A stretch of DNA of 64,000 nucleotides from Sphagnum compactum (GCA_965153455.1 OZ234496.1:5155207-5219206); one strand, 5' to 3'. Numbered from the stretch's first letter, positions 24,401-37,620 are shown. The notes: a model not told the origin generated them from the sequence alone. Numbers and translations are program-made.

Positions 24401-25170
24401 TGTGATGTGTGGCAGTTGTGATGAAGGTGGAAGGTCTGACACTTTGTGAACAACTCTCATATGGTAATGACCACACTCATTGCAGTCTTAGCTTCAAAGT
24501 GTTATTTTTGGACATTTTCAGTGCAATCTTACAGATATGTGTGGTTGCCAGACTTCCCCTTGTTCTTCTTCATTTTGAAATTCAGACTGAACGAATTGTT
24601 TGCATATCAGGTTGAAACCACTTTTTCTGAATTCAGGGTATATATCTAGCTTAGTACGAACTCATGATTCAATCATTTTTGTAGGAGGGGAAAAAAGACG
24701 ACCTGCAGAAAGTGTCCAAAGAAAAGTTTATATGGGGAGTCATTAGGTTTGTTACCTTGTCATTAGAGGAAGTGTTCTCAAATTAAGAACCTTGGTTAAT
24801 GCTTAGATCTATTGTTGCTGCTATTGACAGTGGTCACAAAAGATGTGTTCCTAAGGGGTTGTGGTGGTGGTAAGCAGCAGATGGCTCTGTGTTTACAAAT
24901 TGCTTTTTTCCCTTAGTCCCAAAGAGTTGGCCTCTGCGTGGAAAAAGGACAAACTATAAATAAATAAATGTTTTGGCAGGACATATTCTGTTGTAGTCAG
25001 GTTGAATATCTACTTACGTATTGTCACAAAGAAGTAGTAGTAGGAGGAGACTGAAGGACAATGTTCGGGTTTTGTGCAGACAGATCCCAGGATACCAAAG
25101 CAAATGTTCAGGACAACAGTGGAGGAGATTGAAATGTGGTACTATTGGGCTGCCATTTTCAGTGTTACAT
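21440..25170 (+). other. Candidate gene or gene-fragment region
   Basis: Base composition rises here. A TATA-like TATAAAAA lies at 21483-21490, followed by a CT-rich, leader-like stretch (21510-21590) and an exon-like segment ending CAG|GTAAAT at 21783. Downstream islands look spliced and coding-like: about 22825-22931, reading NLEDVKTQCSHADQEHEIHS then ESANESSSKLKRF and ending CAG|GTACTA; about 23694-23733, reading DEPSSKANSSSATIK before GTGAAT; and 24685-24746, reading EGKKDDLQKVSKEKFIWGVI between TTTGTAG and GTTTG. A further acidic island near 25080 reads DRSQDTKANVQDNSGGD then TGA. I cannot join these into one frame or name a family. It could be a low-constraint gene, a non-coding transcript or captured exons. 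Confidence 0.3.
21785..22560 (+). repeat. Tandem array, five copies of a ~147-157 bp unit
   Basis: Unit starts marked by GCGTCCTTGCACAAGCTC-like sequence occur at about 21814, 21961, 22117, 22273 and 22430 (spacings 147, 156, 156 and 157). Each unit also carries GCATGGCGATG-like and GGATTCAAGTAGGAGAAGAA. Because 156 is a multiple of three, successive units keep a related short open frame that begins MAVFWIQVGEEVHK or similar and ends IEAWRCFGFK. The array lies just inside the possible leader or first intron of the candidate region. Confidence 0.85.
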
Positions 25171-26981
25171 TTTGTGGCGAACCGATAACCCCAAAAACCA
25201 GCAACACGCCCAAGTAAGTGATATGGCTGCTGTTATTTTACAGAAACAGACTAGTTAAAAAAAACCAAGGTCACCAAACACAAGAGTAGGTTGGACTTTT
25301 GAACAACCATAAATTTATGAGTAATACTCAGTAATTAAAATGAAAAGCATACAAAACGATGATGGGAGTGCATTGAAAAGAAAATTTTCCATAATAAAAA
25401 AGAAACGAATACTTGTGAAATTTATATTAACAAAAATGTGCATCTGTGGAGATTGTTATTATAGTACCCTGCATCACTCATCCACTCGTAGATTTTCATC
25501 CAGACACCACATTTTAGGGTTTGGGGCAATGTTAGGGTTTGCAGGGTGATGTACATACATATTCATATGAGTGATCTTTGAGTACACTTGAATTCATATA
25601 CTAGTAGGTATGTAGTTGGTGACCTTGGGAAAAACTAAGGCAAAGTTCTAATGCAAAGAATTCCTGATTCCTTTGGAAAAAGCTGACTTGTAACTGGTCG
25701 GTTGATGATGGTGATGATGATGATGCTATTAATATGGGTTCCATTAGCACCAGGGTGGCTGAAATTCCAACCCCAGGGATTCTGCTGGTTAGAACTTGGC
25801 ATCACCACTGGCAGTCAGAGATAGCTCTTCAATCTGTTGTCCCAGGGGATTGGAACCCAACAACAAAAAAGAATCTGACTTTGGCTTTGGGGGTCTAAGT
25901 AAGCCTTTCTTTTGTGTGGACTCTGGAGAATGAATAACAGCTTTTTCCTTTTGTGTAATCCAGGAGGGAGGACCTCTGACACTGCTGGAAGAGCAGTGAC
26001 CTCTGATTGCAATTTATCTTATTATTACTTGAAGGGCAGTTCTTCTCTCTCTTCTCAGTGTTGTTGTCATCACAACCCACAGCAGGTTGGTATTCTTGTC
26101 CCTGTAACAACACACGAGCATAAAGAAAACTCTAGTGCTGTTGTTCCGGAGTGCTGTATTGTATATATCAAATCTTTTATATGCATGTACTAATTGGAAT
26201 ACCAGATTAGTCTCTGATATCAGTTAGCTAGCATTCGCACCCTAACGTACACCCATATTGGCTTTAGTATTGGGTTTACAAATACTCTGAAGATGGATAT
26301 CCTAACTGTCTTGTAGGCGGTTAAAAACTTGGTACCCAACACTAGGCTTATGTCCATTTTGTGGGAAAAAAAATACTAGTAATGAGTATCATAGCACCTT
26401 GGTAGCTTCAACACATGTCTGTTGAATAATTAATTAATTTCGAATTTTTTTTATTTTGACAAATGGGAATATTCTTCAAGATCCAATGTTTAGCTTTTTA
26501 CCTTCATTGAATTCTTTTTTGCGAAATTTTCAACAGTTCTGGAAAATAATAAAATTAGTGTCAAAACTGCCAATGTGGTACCAGAATGTTGCTCATTTCT
26601 TTTCTTGAGTGATTAGCTTTTGAAACAAACTTATTGTACTGACAAAGTTTCAGAGCATCCCATATGCTCGTTACTGAGAGGGTCAATGAATCTCAATCAT
26701 CAATGCAAATAATATCACTATGTAGTGTGTTCTTTTTAAATACCAGACTAGTATTGATAATGCCCTGCCATCACTTTCTAAGAAATCTGTCACCTGGGGT
26801 TTTTTAGGGTATCACTTGAGGTGGCAGTTGAGGTCGTGCCCATATTTTAGTTGCGTCCTCATCTGAGGGTGTTACTGAAGGTAAAGCAACTTTCTCCCAC
26901 CCTATCCATTTGTATGGATGAACATTTCAGAACAAAATGTAATCTCCCTCTGGTGTGGCCCATTGAACCGTAAGTGTTTAA
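25171..26981. other. Intergenic DNA without supportable gene
   Basis: Mixed-composition DNA. Open frames of about 60-93 codons at 25340-25549 and 25815-26193 lack motifs and overlap on both strands. No transposon ends were seen. Confidence 0.3.
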
Positions 26982-27348
26982 GAGCATCTCCAGCTGTGCT
27001 CAGTATGTGACCCTGGAGAGTAAAATTAGATGAAGAAAAGTCAAAATATGCTGGTTCGGATCAGGAAAACGGTTTTGGTTCAGCATCATTACACAATGCA
27101 CATTGGCTGGTAAGAGGTGCACCGATGCTGTGCACCTGCAGAAAAGAGTGTAATAAAATGATCTGAGTGCTGCCCAGTGTTTCTGATTGACCCATCATAA
27201 GGATTGGTCCAGGTGGTTTGCTATTACTAGTCCCTCATCTATTTGCTCTTCCAATTTCAGTTTTATGGGTGCAAAAAAGTAAATAACTAAACTTGGATGT
27301 GAAAAATATTTTTGCAGGGTCACATAATGAGCACAGCTGGAGATGCTC
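26982..27348. mobile_element. MITE, family A copy 1 (367 bp)
   Basis: Terminal inverted repeats: the left end reads GAGCATCTCCAGCTGTGCTC then ATGTGACCCTG, and the right end is its near-perfect reverse complement (about 30 bp). There is no coding content. The interior matches family A copy 2 at 43051-43445 in the opposite orientation, including TCACATCCAAGTTT and GACTTTTCTTCATC segments. A clear target duplication was not found, so the superfamily is not assigned. Confidence 0.85.
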
Positions 27349-30300
27349 CAAGGTGCCCCCCAAATACAGTATGAAAATTTTGGCAGTTCTTTACGTACAA
27401 AATATAATACAAGTCCAACACTGGTACATGTCCAATGGATAAATACCAGTCCAAAGGCGGGTATATTCAAGTGTTGTCAAGGTCTTGGATCTGAACAAAT
27501 GCCATGATGCCTCGCCTCTTCTTTTGAGTTCCTTTCTTTTGACAGATAGGCAATTGATGCCTCTCTAATTGAGTTCTTCTAACACGAGGAAATTACAGGT
27601 GTTGGGCGGGTATCCAAAAAAGAAAGGTCAAGTGGTCATCAAGCCAGTTCTTGGGGTTGAGAACACCATGTTTCTCAAAAATCAGAGAATTCGTTCTGAT
27701 GTATAACCATGGTTGTCAAAAGCATGGAAGGAATTCAAATAACCATGTATGGAACTGTCGGTTCTGTGCTGGTCATTTCAGGAAAAACCTTGGTTCTTTG
27801 AGGATTCTGAAACAGTCAGAACTCGAACCAGTTCTTTAATCCCGATTCTTTAATTTTCCCCCAAAAAATCAGGATGGTTCTCCTCTAATTCTGAAAGTTT
27901 TTTTTTTGAAAAACCCAGAACCAGAAGGTAGTAACAAAATCAAATACCCATGCAACTCAAGGAATTACTCAGCTTTTGTTTTTCCCCTCTCTACATTGAT
28001 GGAACCTCAATGCTGATGATGCCCATCCGTTGTTGTCATGGAAATCTCTCTCTGTGTTTTTTTGTGGGGGAGGGAAGGAAGAATTTTCTCAGCATCGATG
28101 GATTGAGTGCTGTCAATGCATTTTCTAATATAAGCAATCATACTTTGGTGGGTTGGTTCAATTGGGAATTTTGTTTTTTCTTTCATCTGTCACAATAACA
28201 ACAGTCACATGCAAAAGCTTGGGAATCAACTAAATGAAATAAGCTCTAATCTACTGCAGTAGTAGTGAGTGAGTGGGTCCAGCCAGTTGACATTGAAACA
28301 ATGGGATGCCTATTTGTCCCAAGTAGCACAGCAGATCCCCTTTTGCATTGTATTATGCATTTCAGTAGTCTCCATTTTCTTCCAAGGTGTAATAAATGCT
28401 TGACTTAGTTGCATCACCAAACACCATACATTTTGTTGTTGACCAAGAGATCGTGGAAACAACCATTTCACTCAACTCATCACAACCTGTGGAAAAAAGG
28501 ACTATGCAAAACAAAGGCAACTCAACAAACTGCATGGAATAAACAACAAATGGGGCATGTTGGTGAGATCTAGGTCAAAAAAAGGCAGATCCTTGAGAGA
28601 GGCTGACAGCAAGTAACTTAATGATATTGCCATCACCTTCCAACTACCACTATATAAATTCTTGCCAGTCACAAGCAGAATGCATGTAGTAACCAAACCC
28701 ACCAAAAGAAAAAAAAAAAAACCCAGGAAAATTCATGTATTGAGATGAACAACTTGTTACATGATCATCATTGCTGCTACATGGCATGTCCATACTTGTC
28801 AATAACATGCATATATATCTTGTGGGTTTTCTTGTTGAAATTGATTAGTTTACATCATCTCACAATGTGTCTCCTAAGAGTTTTGGTCTTGTTGATGCAC
28901 AAGTTCATGTTTTTTTCACAACCATAATTGACTTACTAATCAATATGAGCTTACTAGTCAGGAACTAATCCGATTAAAGATTGTTTTATTGCAAGTGCAA
29001 AAGAGTCTCACTTTCTTATTTAAAACCTCCTCTGGATAATGCTTCTAGCAAACCTTTGATAATATGCACTTGCACACCCAATTGGTTAACTCTTTCACTT
29101 GGAGTTTGCATTAAAGTTCAAATTGTTTTAACATCCCCCCAACCCCCTCCCTTTTTTTTTTCCTTTTCTGGTCAAAAAAACCAAAAAAATGCTAAAAATG
29201 TGTGCTTTTTGAAATTTCTAGTCACCCATTGTTGAAATATCTTATTGAAAATTGCTAAATTCTACATCAGGTTCCAATAGGTAGTCAACAATATTGAATG
29301 AGGCTTAAATTCTTTTTACCTTTTTTTTTTTCTAAAATGTCAAATTGTCTTATGGATGATCATAAAAACTGATAACAAACTCATGCAACATTTACAATTT
29401 TATAAATTAAATTTTTTTAAATTTTTTTTTTAGAAAAACACTGCTTGCATCTGCTGCAAGCAATGATGATGATGATGATGATGATAATGCACATTTTCAA
29501 CTGAGCTACTAAATCCTAACTTTACCCTTGTTTGTTTGGAGTTGCATCATGTTGAACTTTGTAAATGTTTTCTTCATTTTGCTACATTATAAAAAAATGC
29601 ACATTCAACAGGTAGCTAGCATCCAGTACCCCTTGTTGTTGTGAACTAAAAGTAACCAAAAACTTGCACAACTTGTCCAACCGCACACAAAGAAATAATG
29701 AGTATCAAATACAACAACAACAACAACAGTCACATGATATTCTTGTCACATTCTTTGAAATAATATTTCAGCCAGCCACAAAAGGACAACCACGGAGAAG
29801 GAAAAACTTGCCACAAATACAACACTCTCTGTCGAGCACACGATTTGTCAGAACACAACAACAACAGCAATGAATGTACTGGAACCAGCCCCAGACCCAT
29901 TCAGTTGTGTTGTGTGTCCTTAGTCCTTACCTTCCTTACATACATACAGTAGGGAGTAGTGACATACGTCAAGAATTCAGTTAGCCAGAAAATTGGGTGG
30001 GGGTGTTCCCAGTGCTTTTGTGTACCAAAATAGTGAATAGAAATAAGCTAGTGGGGTAGCCATGCATTTAGTCTAACTTGGGTGGGGACAGATCTTTGAT
30101 TTTGTTGAAGTGTTCCAATTTAGGATTATAAGAATTACAGAAAGAGGGGGCCACATTTTGGACGATGATTTGAAGATTTATTTGGACGTTTCTCTCATCA
30201 GCTTTCCCTGTGGTGTGATTCCGCAGCTGAATCTGGCACCCACACCTCCCATACTACTACTGTGAGGCGAATTCTGTAGCATTCCCAATGAACTTTGGCA

Positions 30301-30769
30301 GCAGTTCATCATGCTTTTCATATGAGATAATGGACCGAGTGCATTGTCAACTCTGTGCTCATCCATGAGTTCATCTTAACAGGCCACCCACACCTGGTTC
30401 GCTAGGAGCTTGGAATAGGAGGAAGTACCTGGCTGCTCATTATAATCAATGCAAAGTTTGCTTTTCAATTATTCTAATAACAGATGTTGAGTTTGCACGA
30501 TACACAATCCTGCCATCACAAAAACAAAACAAAAAAAGAAAAAAAAAAGATTATGTTTGAAGGTTTCATAAATGAGCATCATTTGTTTGCAGATGACATG
30601 CCAGTTGTGAAGCTGGGTGGTTCTTCCCTTCTTTTTCCCAAAGTTTGCTTATAGGAGAAGGGCAAAGCACTCAGAGAAAATTTGTAGTGTATGTGGAGGG
30701 CACCTTATATCCATGAATTTCCCTCCTAGAAATTGGGAGGGAGATTACGCCTACTCCTCAAGGGTGGGA
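27349..30769. other. Intergenic DNA with simple repeats
   Basis: No supportable gene. There is an (ATG)n run near 29465-29486 and a (CAA)n run near 29712-29728. A 62-codon frame at 30366-30178 (minus) reads MDEHRVDNALGPLSHMKSMM then NSPHSSSMGGVGARFSCGIT; its composition is coding-like and it could be a terminal exon, but no family was recognised and no upstream exon was found. Confidence 0.3.
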
Positions 30770-31144
30770 GGGAACCAACACCCACCAGCACACCAAAATG
30801 AAGGATGAATGGTATGTGGTCAGGAAACAATTTTTCATTGGGTTCCAGTTCCCACGCTAACCATGGTGGTTACTCAGTTGCTTTTTTCTTTCTTACCTAC
30901 CTACTAACAACCCACAAGCAGGTTGCTAGTAGGTAGTAAAAACAGCCTTTACATATGTGCAAACCATCTACTTCCTTAGTAGTTACTCATTTTCCTACCT
31001 ATGTACCTATATATGAGACCTATTTCCTAGAGAATTGGTTACCAAGGTGAAACCAAAGATTAACTCAGTTCAGGTTCATCCACAACTGAGTGATACCGTG
31101 CACCATCCATCCAGTGGATAGTGCGCTGGTGGGTGCTGGTTCAC
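30770..31144. mobile_element. MITE, family B copy 1 (375 bp)
   Basis: The left end GGGAACCAACACCCACCAGC and the reverse-complemented right end GTGAACCAGCACCCACCAGC form terminal inverted repeats. The segment TTGGGTTCCAGTTCCC followed by GCTAACCATGG inside the left half is shared with family B copy 2 near 49.45 kb. No coding content. Confidence 0.75.
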
Positions 31145-31149
31145 TGTGA

Positions 31150-31440
31150 CCCAGTTCTTTATGGTTTCATAAAATCAATTAGAACTGGTTTCAGTTCCAA
31201 TTTTAATTATTTAAAGATGACACCACCAGTCATGCTCGGCAATTCTTTAAATTTTTTTCGAGAAGAAGCTTCGGTTTCGGTTTCATAACATCAATTGGAA
31301 CTGGTCTCAGTTCCAATTTCCATTATGTGAAGACGACACCAGTTGTGCTGGTCGGTTCTTTCCTGTTGTTCAATCAAAAAGAAGCTTCAGTTCAGGCTTA
31401 ATTAAATTCAGTTGGAACTGGTTTTGGGTACCACATTAAA
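31150..31440 (+). repeat. Tandem array, about 2.5 copies of a ~116 bp unit
   Basis: GGTTTCATAAAATCAATTAG, AACTGGTTTCAGTTCCAATT and the following GATGACACCA-like segment recur at about 31163, 31279 and 31394, directly beside the right end of the family B MITE. Confidence 0.75.
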
Positions 31441-33030
31441 TGGTGTGAACCACAAATAGGGTACTGTTTTGGTCCTGTTGGTTTGTTAAAATTATAACTA
31501 TTTTATTTGTTTCTTATGCTTTCATGTGATTTTCAATAAATTTTCATTAATTTATGTCAATGTCAAATTTAATTTAAATTAATATACATTTCATGGACAT
31601 GAAAAGACACATGTTAATTTATTTTTTCATATCCATGTTGGTGGATAGGGAAAAAGATTGAGGTAGTAACAAAATGGAGATAGTTAATAGGAAAGGTGGG
31701 GGATAGTAAGTAAGAAAGTTAATAGGAAAAGTAAGCAGGTATTAAGAAAGAAATGAAATACTTAGGCTTGAAAATGAAGTAGTTATTTTTTTAATTGTCT
31801 TTAAAATGGTCCATGAATGACCATACGAAAAATTCCAAAAAATCTCCCTATACCGGATTCGTCACTGGAATCAAGTTAGGAAAAAACACTAGTGCAAGAA
31901 ATTCCCCCTTCAAAAATCTGATTTTAGTTTGGTAGCCTTTTTAAAACTAGTTTTGTTACCCATTTTGACAAGTTCTAAGTTCCAATTTTAATGCTAAATA
32001 CCTCTTGGGAAACTAGCCAATGACGTGCAACATCAAAAAAATTGAAATATATATATTTTTAAAAATTCCTTGATACCCATACCAATCACATTTTTTTATT
32101 TTCAATTTTATTACATCTAAAAATTTGACAAACTTTTCCAAAAGGTTAGCAAGATTAGTCAAATTAACACTAGTAGGGGGAAAAAAATAAAAAATCCAAA
32201 AGCTTCCCAATTTTTTTGGTGGAGAAGAAACAAAATTTGTTGGGAAAAAAACAGTCACCACTCCTACTCATATTGAACTAACACTTTCATTTCAAATGAT
32301 TCAATTCCAAATTTTAAAACCAAAAAAAAGAAAAAAGCACAAAAGCTGCAACAACAATGCATTCAAGAGACTCATGAATTTAATTGTGAAACAACAAGCA
32401 AGGAACCCAGTAGTAAGCAAAAAGGAGAAAGAAAGAAGAAAAGTTGTAAAGCAAAAGCTTTGCAACTGATCATCCTCTACTTAATGTCAGAAGCGGTGCT
32501 CAGTCACACTAGATTCAGCTAGCATCACATCTCTCTCTCTCTCTCTCTCTATCATGTCAATGCACACAATATGCATTCAATAAATTGCAACTTTTCAGCT
32601 TCCTTGCCGCTCGCTGATCAGTGGATTATACGCCACCAGCAGCAGAGTGAGAATTATAATAATACTCACGATTTCGAGTTGCTCTCACTTCAGGAATCAG
32701 GACATTCACTGATTCCCGAATCATTAAACTGATTTCGTGGCTGCAGCGGGGCTCCCTTCCTTCCTTCCTTCCTTCCTTCCTGCATGTCCCACATGACGAC
32801 ATGCATTTAATGCAAGCAAGCAAGTCCCGTAGAGTTATTGACTCTTGACCCAACAAGCTCTGAGCTAGCACAGTGACATGAAAACAAAACAGTTGGTTGG
32901 TGTTCTTATTGCTGTACACGTGCTTTTGTTTTGGGTCCTTTTTTGTATTCCTTTGAGCTGGTGACCCGAAATCTTCTAAGGTACCCCATACAAGGAAAAA
33001 AATAAAATTAAACCCTTTTATTTTTTAACC
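31441..33030. other. Intergenic DNA with simple repeats
   Basis: A (CT)n run lies near 32528-32551 and a (TTCC)n run near 32757-32780. No supportable gene: the 97-codon frame at 32919-32626 (minus) reads through the TTCC repeat. Confidence 0.4.
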
Positions 33031-33034
33031 TGAG

Positions 33035-33350
33035 GAGTGGTGACTCAGTGATATGGTCCTTGTCTGAGACCCTGGTACCTCAAAAAAGTTTGTTAGGTTC
33101 AAACCCACTGGTGTGCAGGTGAAAGCCGTGCTGGTCCTCTGTCACTGAACTTGACTTGGGGGTGCCAACAGCTTGTCAATCTAGTCACTTTGAACTGCAG
33201 CAAAACTGTCTGTAACACTGATCAGAAGCTTCATTCCAGAGACTTACCCCCATCCTCACTCCTAATGCTTACTTGGGATTTGCATTGCTTCACAATGGTA
33301 CTACCAGTGATGATCAATTGACATAAGGTCAAAATATTACTATATTAAAA
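33035..33350 (+). repeat. tRNA-derived SINE, copy 1
   Basis: An A-box-like TGACTCAGTGATATGG (33041-33056) and a B-box GGTTCAAACCC (33096-33106) have tRNA-like spacing and are followed by an unrelated body. The body ends in GATGATCAATTGACATAAGG then TCAAAATATTA and an A-rich tail near 33350. The same tail occurs near 59.35 kb, which supports a dispersed SINE family. Confidence 0.7.
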
Positions 33351-36300
33351 AAAAATTATCTTCATTCGTAATACTTATTTAAGTACTTTTGTAACCAAAA
33401 GAAGGGTGTAAAAAGAAAACACTCTTGTGAAGATATAGCTCACAGTAGAAACATCACTTTCGAAAATCCAAACATCATTAATTCCAGCAAATTATATCAC
33501 CGAGGCTACTGACCCAACGCTTTCAACATTCCACTACTACTACAATGTTCAAAAATGTAAATCTATGGAGGTATAGCTTGATGTCAAAACTCTCAGTGTT
33601 CGACTCAATCCAAGTGAAGTGCTAACCCATCTCCAACAAATGCAACGATGCAAATAAACATTGAATTCCCTGACTAAAAATCCTAATCACAAATATTCTT
33701 GAACTCAATGTTTGGACCACATTACTAGTGATATTTGCCAAGTTGATTAAAACGATTCAAGAATGGCATATCTTTTTGCAAATTTGGACTGCATATATGT
33801 TTTTATTAATTTCCTAATTCTGTTTTCATTTATGTCGTTCAGCCCAACCCAAGGACACCCCAATTAAGGTTTCTAGTGTTCACTCAAATACCCGACTCAT
33901 GACATGGATTAAACAAAAATTCAATAAGTATCTATTGCACTCAATGCAAATGCATATTCATTATCTACATTCCCTTTTAACTAGAGCTTGGGCTTCCTCT
34001 CTTTTTTCATCATACCTCAACATCAACCCTTCATAAAAAACATTCCTATCTAGGATACATTGTTTGCTATAGTGTAGTTATTGACGGAAACCAAATACAA
34101 CAACTACCAATCAAGCCAAGAAAAACCCACTATCTCCTGAGACTAATTATGCAAGAAAAACAATTGCCCCACACTATTTCAAAATCCCCCTTCTTATCAT
34201 GCCTTCCCTTGTCCAATGCTCCGAGCCTCCTTTCAATGTCGCACCCTCCACAACCATTCGTAGCTCTGCACCAATAAGCTTTGTATAATACACAAACAAA
34301 CAAATTCTCCTACCCATCCTCACAAATTTTTTTCAAGTTGTTATTGTTGTAGCTATCTTGGAGAAATAAACAAGGACGAAATTTGTTCTGTCGTTAATTA
34401 ACACATAGAAAGTTGATGGCTATTGAAAACAAAATTTAAAACCCTAAAAACTTATTTTGTTCATATGATAATATTATCCAGTTCACTTCCTTTCATGTCA
34501 TTTTTTTTTCCTTAACTTCAAACTTCATACAAATGTTACTGTGTCAAGAGGACATGTTCTCTCCACCTTGTGTCCTAGTCATCAAAGCTTTTGCAAAGGT
34601 AGAATTATAATGACCTCCAAACAATACTTTAGATGAAGTACATCACTTAAATGACATGAAATTGTAAATTTGCCTAATGTTCATTGATCTCGGAATAGTT
34701 AGTAAAAAAAATGGTCACTTTTGATTGGCTGATTGGCATAATGTTTTGTGGTGACATTTAAATGGTCTCCTACTTCATATTGTGGTTTTTTTTTGTTTTC
34801 AAGTTTATGGTTGGGGATGGGGAATTAATTAGCACTCTATGTTGGATGTGTAAACATTGGTAGAAGCCCAAATAAGGGGTGTGGGTTGAGATGTTTTTAC
34901 AGAAAAACCAACAAGTAGTAACAAGTTTTGAAGGTTAGTGATTACATATAAACTTCATGAAAATGTTGTTGTGTTGAGGGAACATCTTCTCCCCCATCTT
35001 TTCCACCATGTTAGAGGAAAAACCCAACAACAAAGTTTAGGGTTTTATCTACCCTTTCCTACAAACAAGTAAACAATAGATTCTTTGAATATGTATGTTT
35101 ACTAAAAGCTGTGATTTTAAAATAAACCTATAAAAAGCTTACCAAATTCAACCTTAGTTACATCATTAAAATATATTCTAAGTTGATTGCCCAAGTGTTT
35201 TGGGATTAGTTCAAAATGCCCAAGTGTTTTGGTATTAGTTCAAATACAATTTTGGAATTCTTAAATTTTGAGTAGGCCGAGTTCTTAACTTGTAGTTGTG
35301 AATCAATACCACTAATATATATCGTAAGGTGACAAACTCAAACCGGACCATCACTTGGTTTTTTCAATAAAATCTAAAATGTGTGTGAATGTCAACAATT
35401 TTGTTACATCTATGATTGAGGTTTCTAATCTAGTTTTGGCAAAGGAATAAATTGCTCCTAGGTCACTTGTTGACTCAATTTTTGACATACATAATTTTTT
35501 AAAAATAAGTCCAAAGTGGTTTTTTTTTCTTTTTTGGAAACTAAGTCTAACTGGCACCCACCAAAAAACAAGTGTAATGAATGTGGTTACATTGCTCATA
35601 ACAAAAAATTAATTTGGTTATAGTGAAATACATTACATGCCCACTAAACATTAATAATTGAATGAGAGTTGAACTTTAATTTGATGTTAGACTTTGCCCA
35701 AAGCAACTCAAAGTCCCACCCCACATCCAAATGATAGTAAAACTCACGATGAAAAATAATAATCACTATGTTTCTTGAGATCATGAAAACAAAAAAAAAC
35801 TAGGACACAAAAACTGAGTGAAAACAAGTTTTGAAGTGGTAGCACAAATCCATGTTTTTCAATTTTTCCAACTTGTAATAACCTCTTGGTAAGTGAAATT
35901 TTCATGAATAATTCTTTTAATGCAAATATGAATACAATTATAATTCAATATTGCCCTAATTAATTGTGCAATATGTCTTTCATAAATGCAACAATGGAAA
36001 ATATGTATTCATCTTCCACACGTCTAGGAATTGAAACAATGTGAATTATATATTTGAACGAACTACAAATATTCATTTAGTCATTCAATCAACAACCCAT
36101 TGTTGTTAATTGTCACCTATAATTGTTTGCAAAATTACTATCAAAAGGTCCAGCCATGGCCTTGGGTGCTTGCGCCTTCATAGAGAATTTAAACATGGAT
36201 TGCTAGAAATCAAAATAGTAGCATTTAGAGGTTCCACACAAGCTAATCTAATGAGGGTTTTACCCTCTTTGACTCACAATAGTGTTTTTTAATGACACCA

Positions 36301-36599
36301 AAATGCAAGGAGAAAGATAAATCAACATTAGGTTAGATCCAAAGTTGAATGTTGAATGTATTCATCAACTCAAAATTCACAAAATGCATTTCCATTATGT
36401 GACAAGCATGTCAATTGTAGTAGAACATTGGCCATTCACTTGTGCAATGGTTGCTAAAAACATCCTTACACATTGGTTAACTTGTTTTAATATGTATTGA
36501 GAATGTGAGCATGTTAAGAATGACCAATCATGTGAAATGCAAAGGGTTTTTATACTTGTGTTGAGGTTATGACTGCAATCTTGGGTGATTATGATGTAA
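33351..36599. other. AT-rich intergenic DNA
   Basis: No supportable gene. A short tandem duplication (unit about 34 bp, GCCCAAGTGTTTTGGGATTA) lies at 35189-35255. The last few hundred bases may hold the degenerate C-terminal part of the hAT-like remnant that follows. Confidence 0.35.
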
Positions 36600-37620
36600 T
36601 TTTTGTCCACAACATCACATATCAATTGGAAATGCCCACATTGGTAGTTTAGTCATAGGATCACAATACATCATGAAGAGATCAACTTGACATGTCTTTA
36701 CAATTATCACAAAATAAAAAATGAAAACATCCCTTCCATGAATAAATTTGATAAAGGCATTGATTGTCTCCTACAATGGTAGCAAACAAAACAAGACTAT
36801 GTGAAAATTATAGAGAAAATCAAGGTTCAACCTTACTTGAGCAACTAAAGGGCTATCTTATATAATTTTCACGATCAATGTTTTGTATTTTGCCATGAAG
36901 TGAGCACTTCAAAGGCTCTAACATGATATCCAACGAGTCTTGGCATTTTTCGAAATATTAACTTCTCACATTTCCACAATATCAAAAAGCTAAGTGAATC
37001 CAAATGTCACTTGAGAATAAATGTATAGTAATTATAGTCAATCCTCCAACTTGGCCACCATTAGCAGGTAGACAAAATGTTTATTTTATGGGCCATGCAA
37101 TGTTGTCTAATCATGTATAACAAGAATATTTTGCTTTTAGTTCTATGATGTCACACCAATGTGGCTTTTAAAAAAAAGGCTCCATCTACACTCAAACAAA
37201 TGAACCAACTTTCACTTAGTTATTCTTTAATCAACCCTCTTTGTCACATAAGGGAATGTATAATTACAAGGGTTAGATTGTCTAGATTGCCACCATTGAA
37301 ACAACACACTGAAGTGTGAAAAGGACATGCACTCTTACCCAAGTTCATTGAAATTCAAGATTAGTTATCCATAGTAATAACATTATGACATTTGAAAAAC
37401 AAACCTCCACTTTGAGTTCTTTTCAAAACTTGCTTGCGCATATAATCTATCATTTCCCAACTTGCCCCACCATACCAATGTTTCATGGGACTGTTAGGAA
37501 CATTCAATTGCACAAATAACTTTTGCGTTGTTGTTTATTCTGTCATGGGGTGATCATGATTGAACAATGAAAAATCAAAGCAAATTGGACCATTTTTTTC
37601 TTCCTATCAGTTTGAATTAC
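36600..37620 (-). pseudogene. Second decayed hAT-like transposase
   Basis: Collinear pieces on the minus strand, broken by many stops, match a different hAT-like family. They are KHWYGGASWEMIDYMRKQVL near 37480-37410; then ITMDN, stop, SWISM-like; then FNGGNLDNLTLVIIHSL near 37300-37250; then ICLSVDGAFFLKATLV; then MIRQHCMAHKINIL; and NAFIKFIHGRDVFIFYF near 36765-36710 followed by YCDPMTKLP. Family members read PRKHWTDSAGWEM, then CDEVTTVDNQSW, then GADG, then HCMAHRTNL and VNALIKFAQSRDVFVCDF. It is too broken to work, and more degraded than the hAT remnant at 17.4 kb. Confidence 0.7.
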
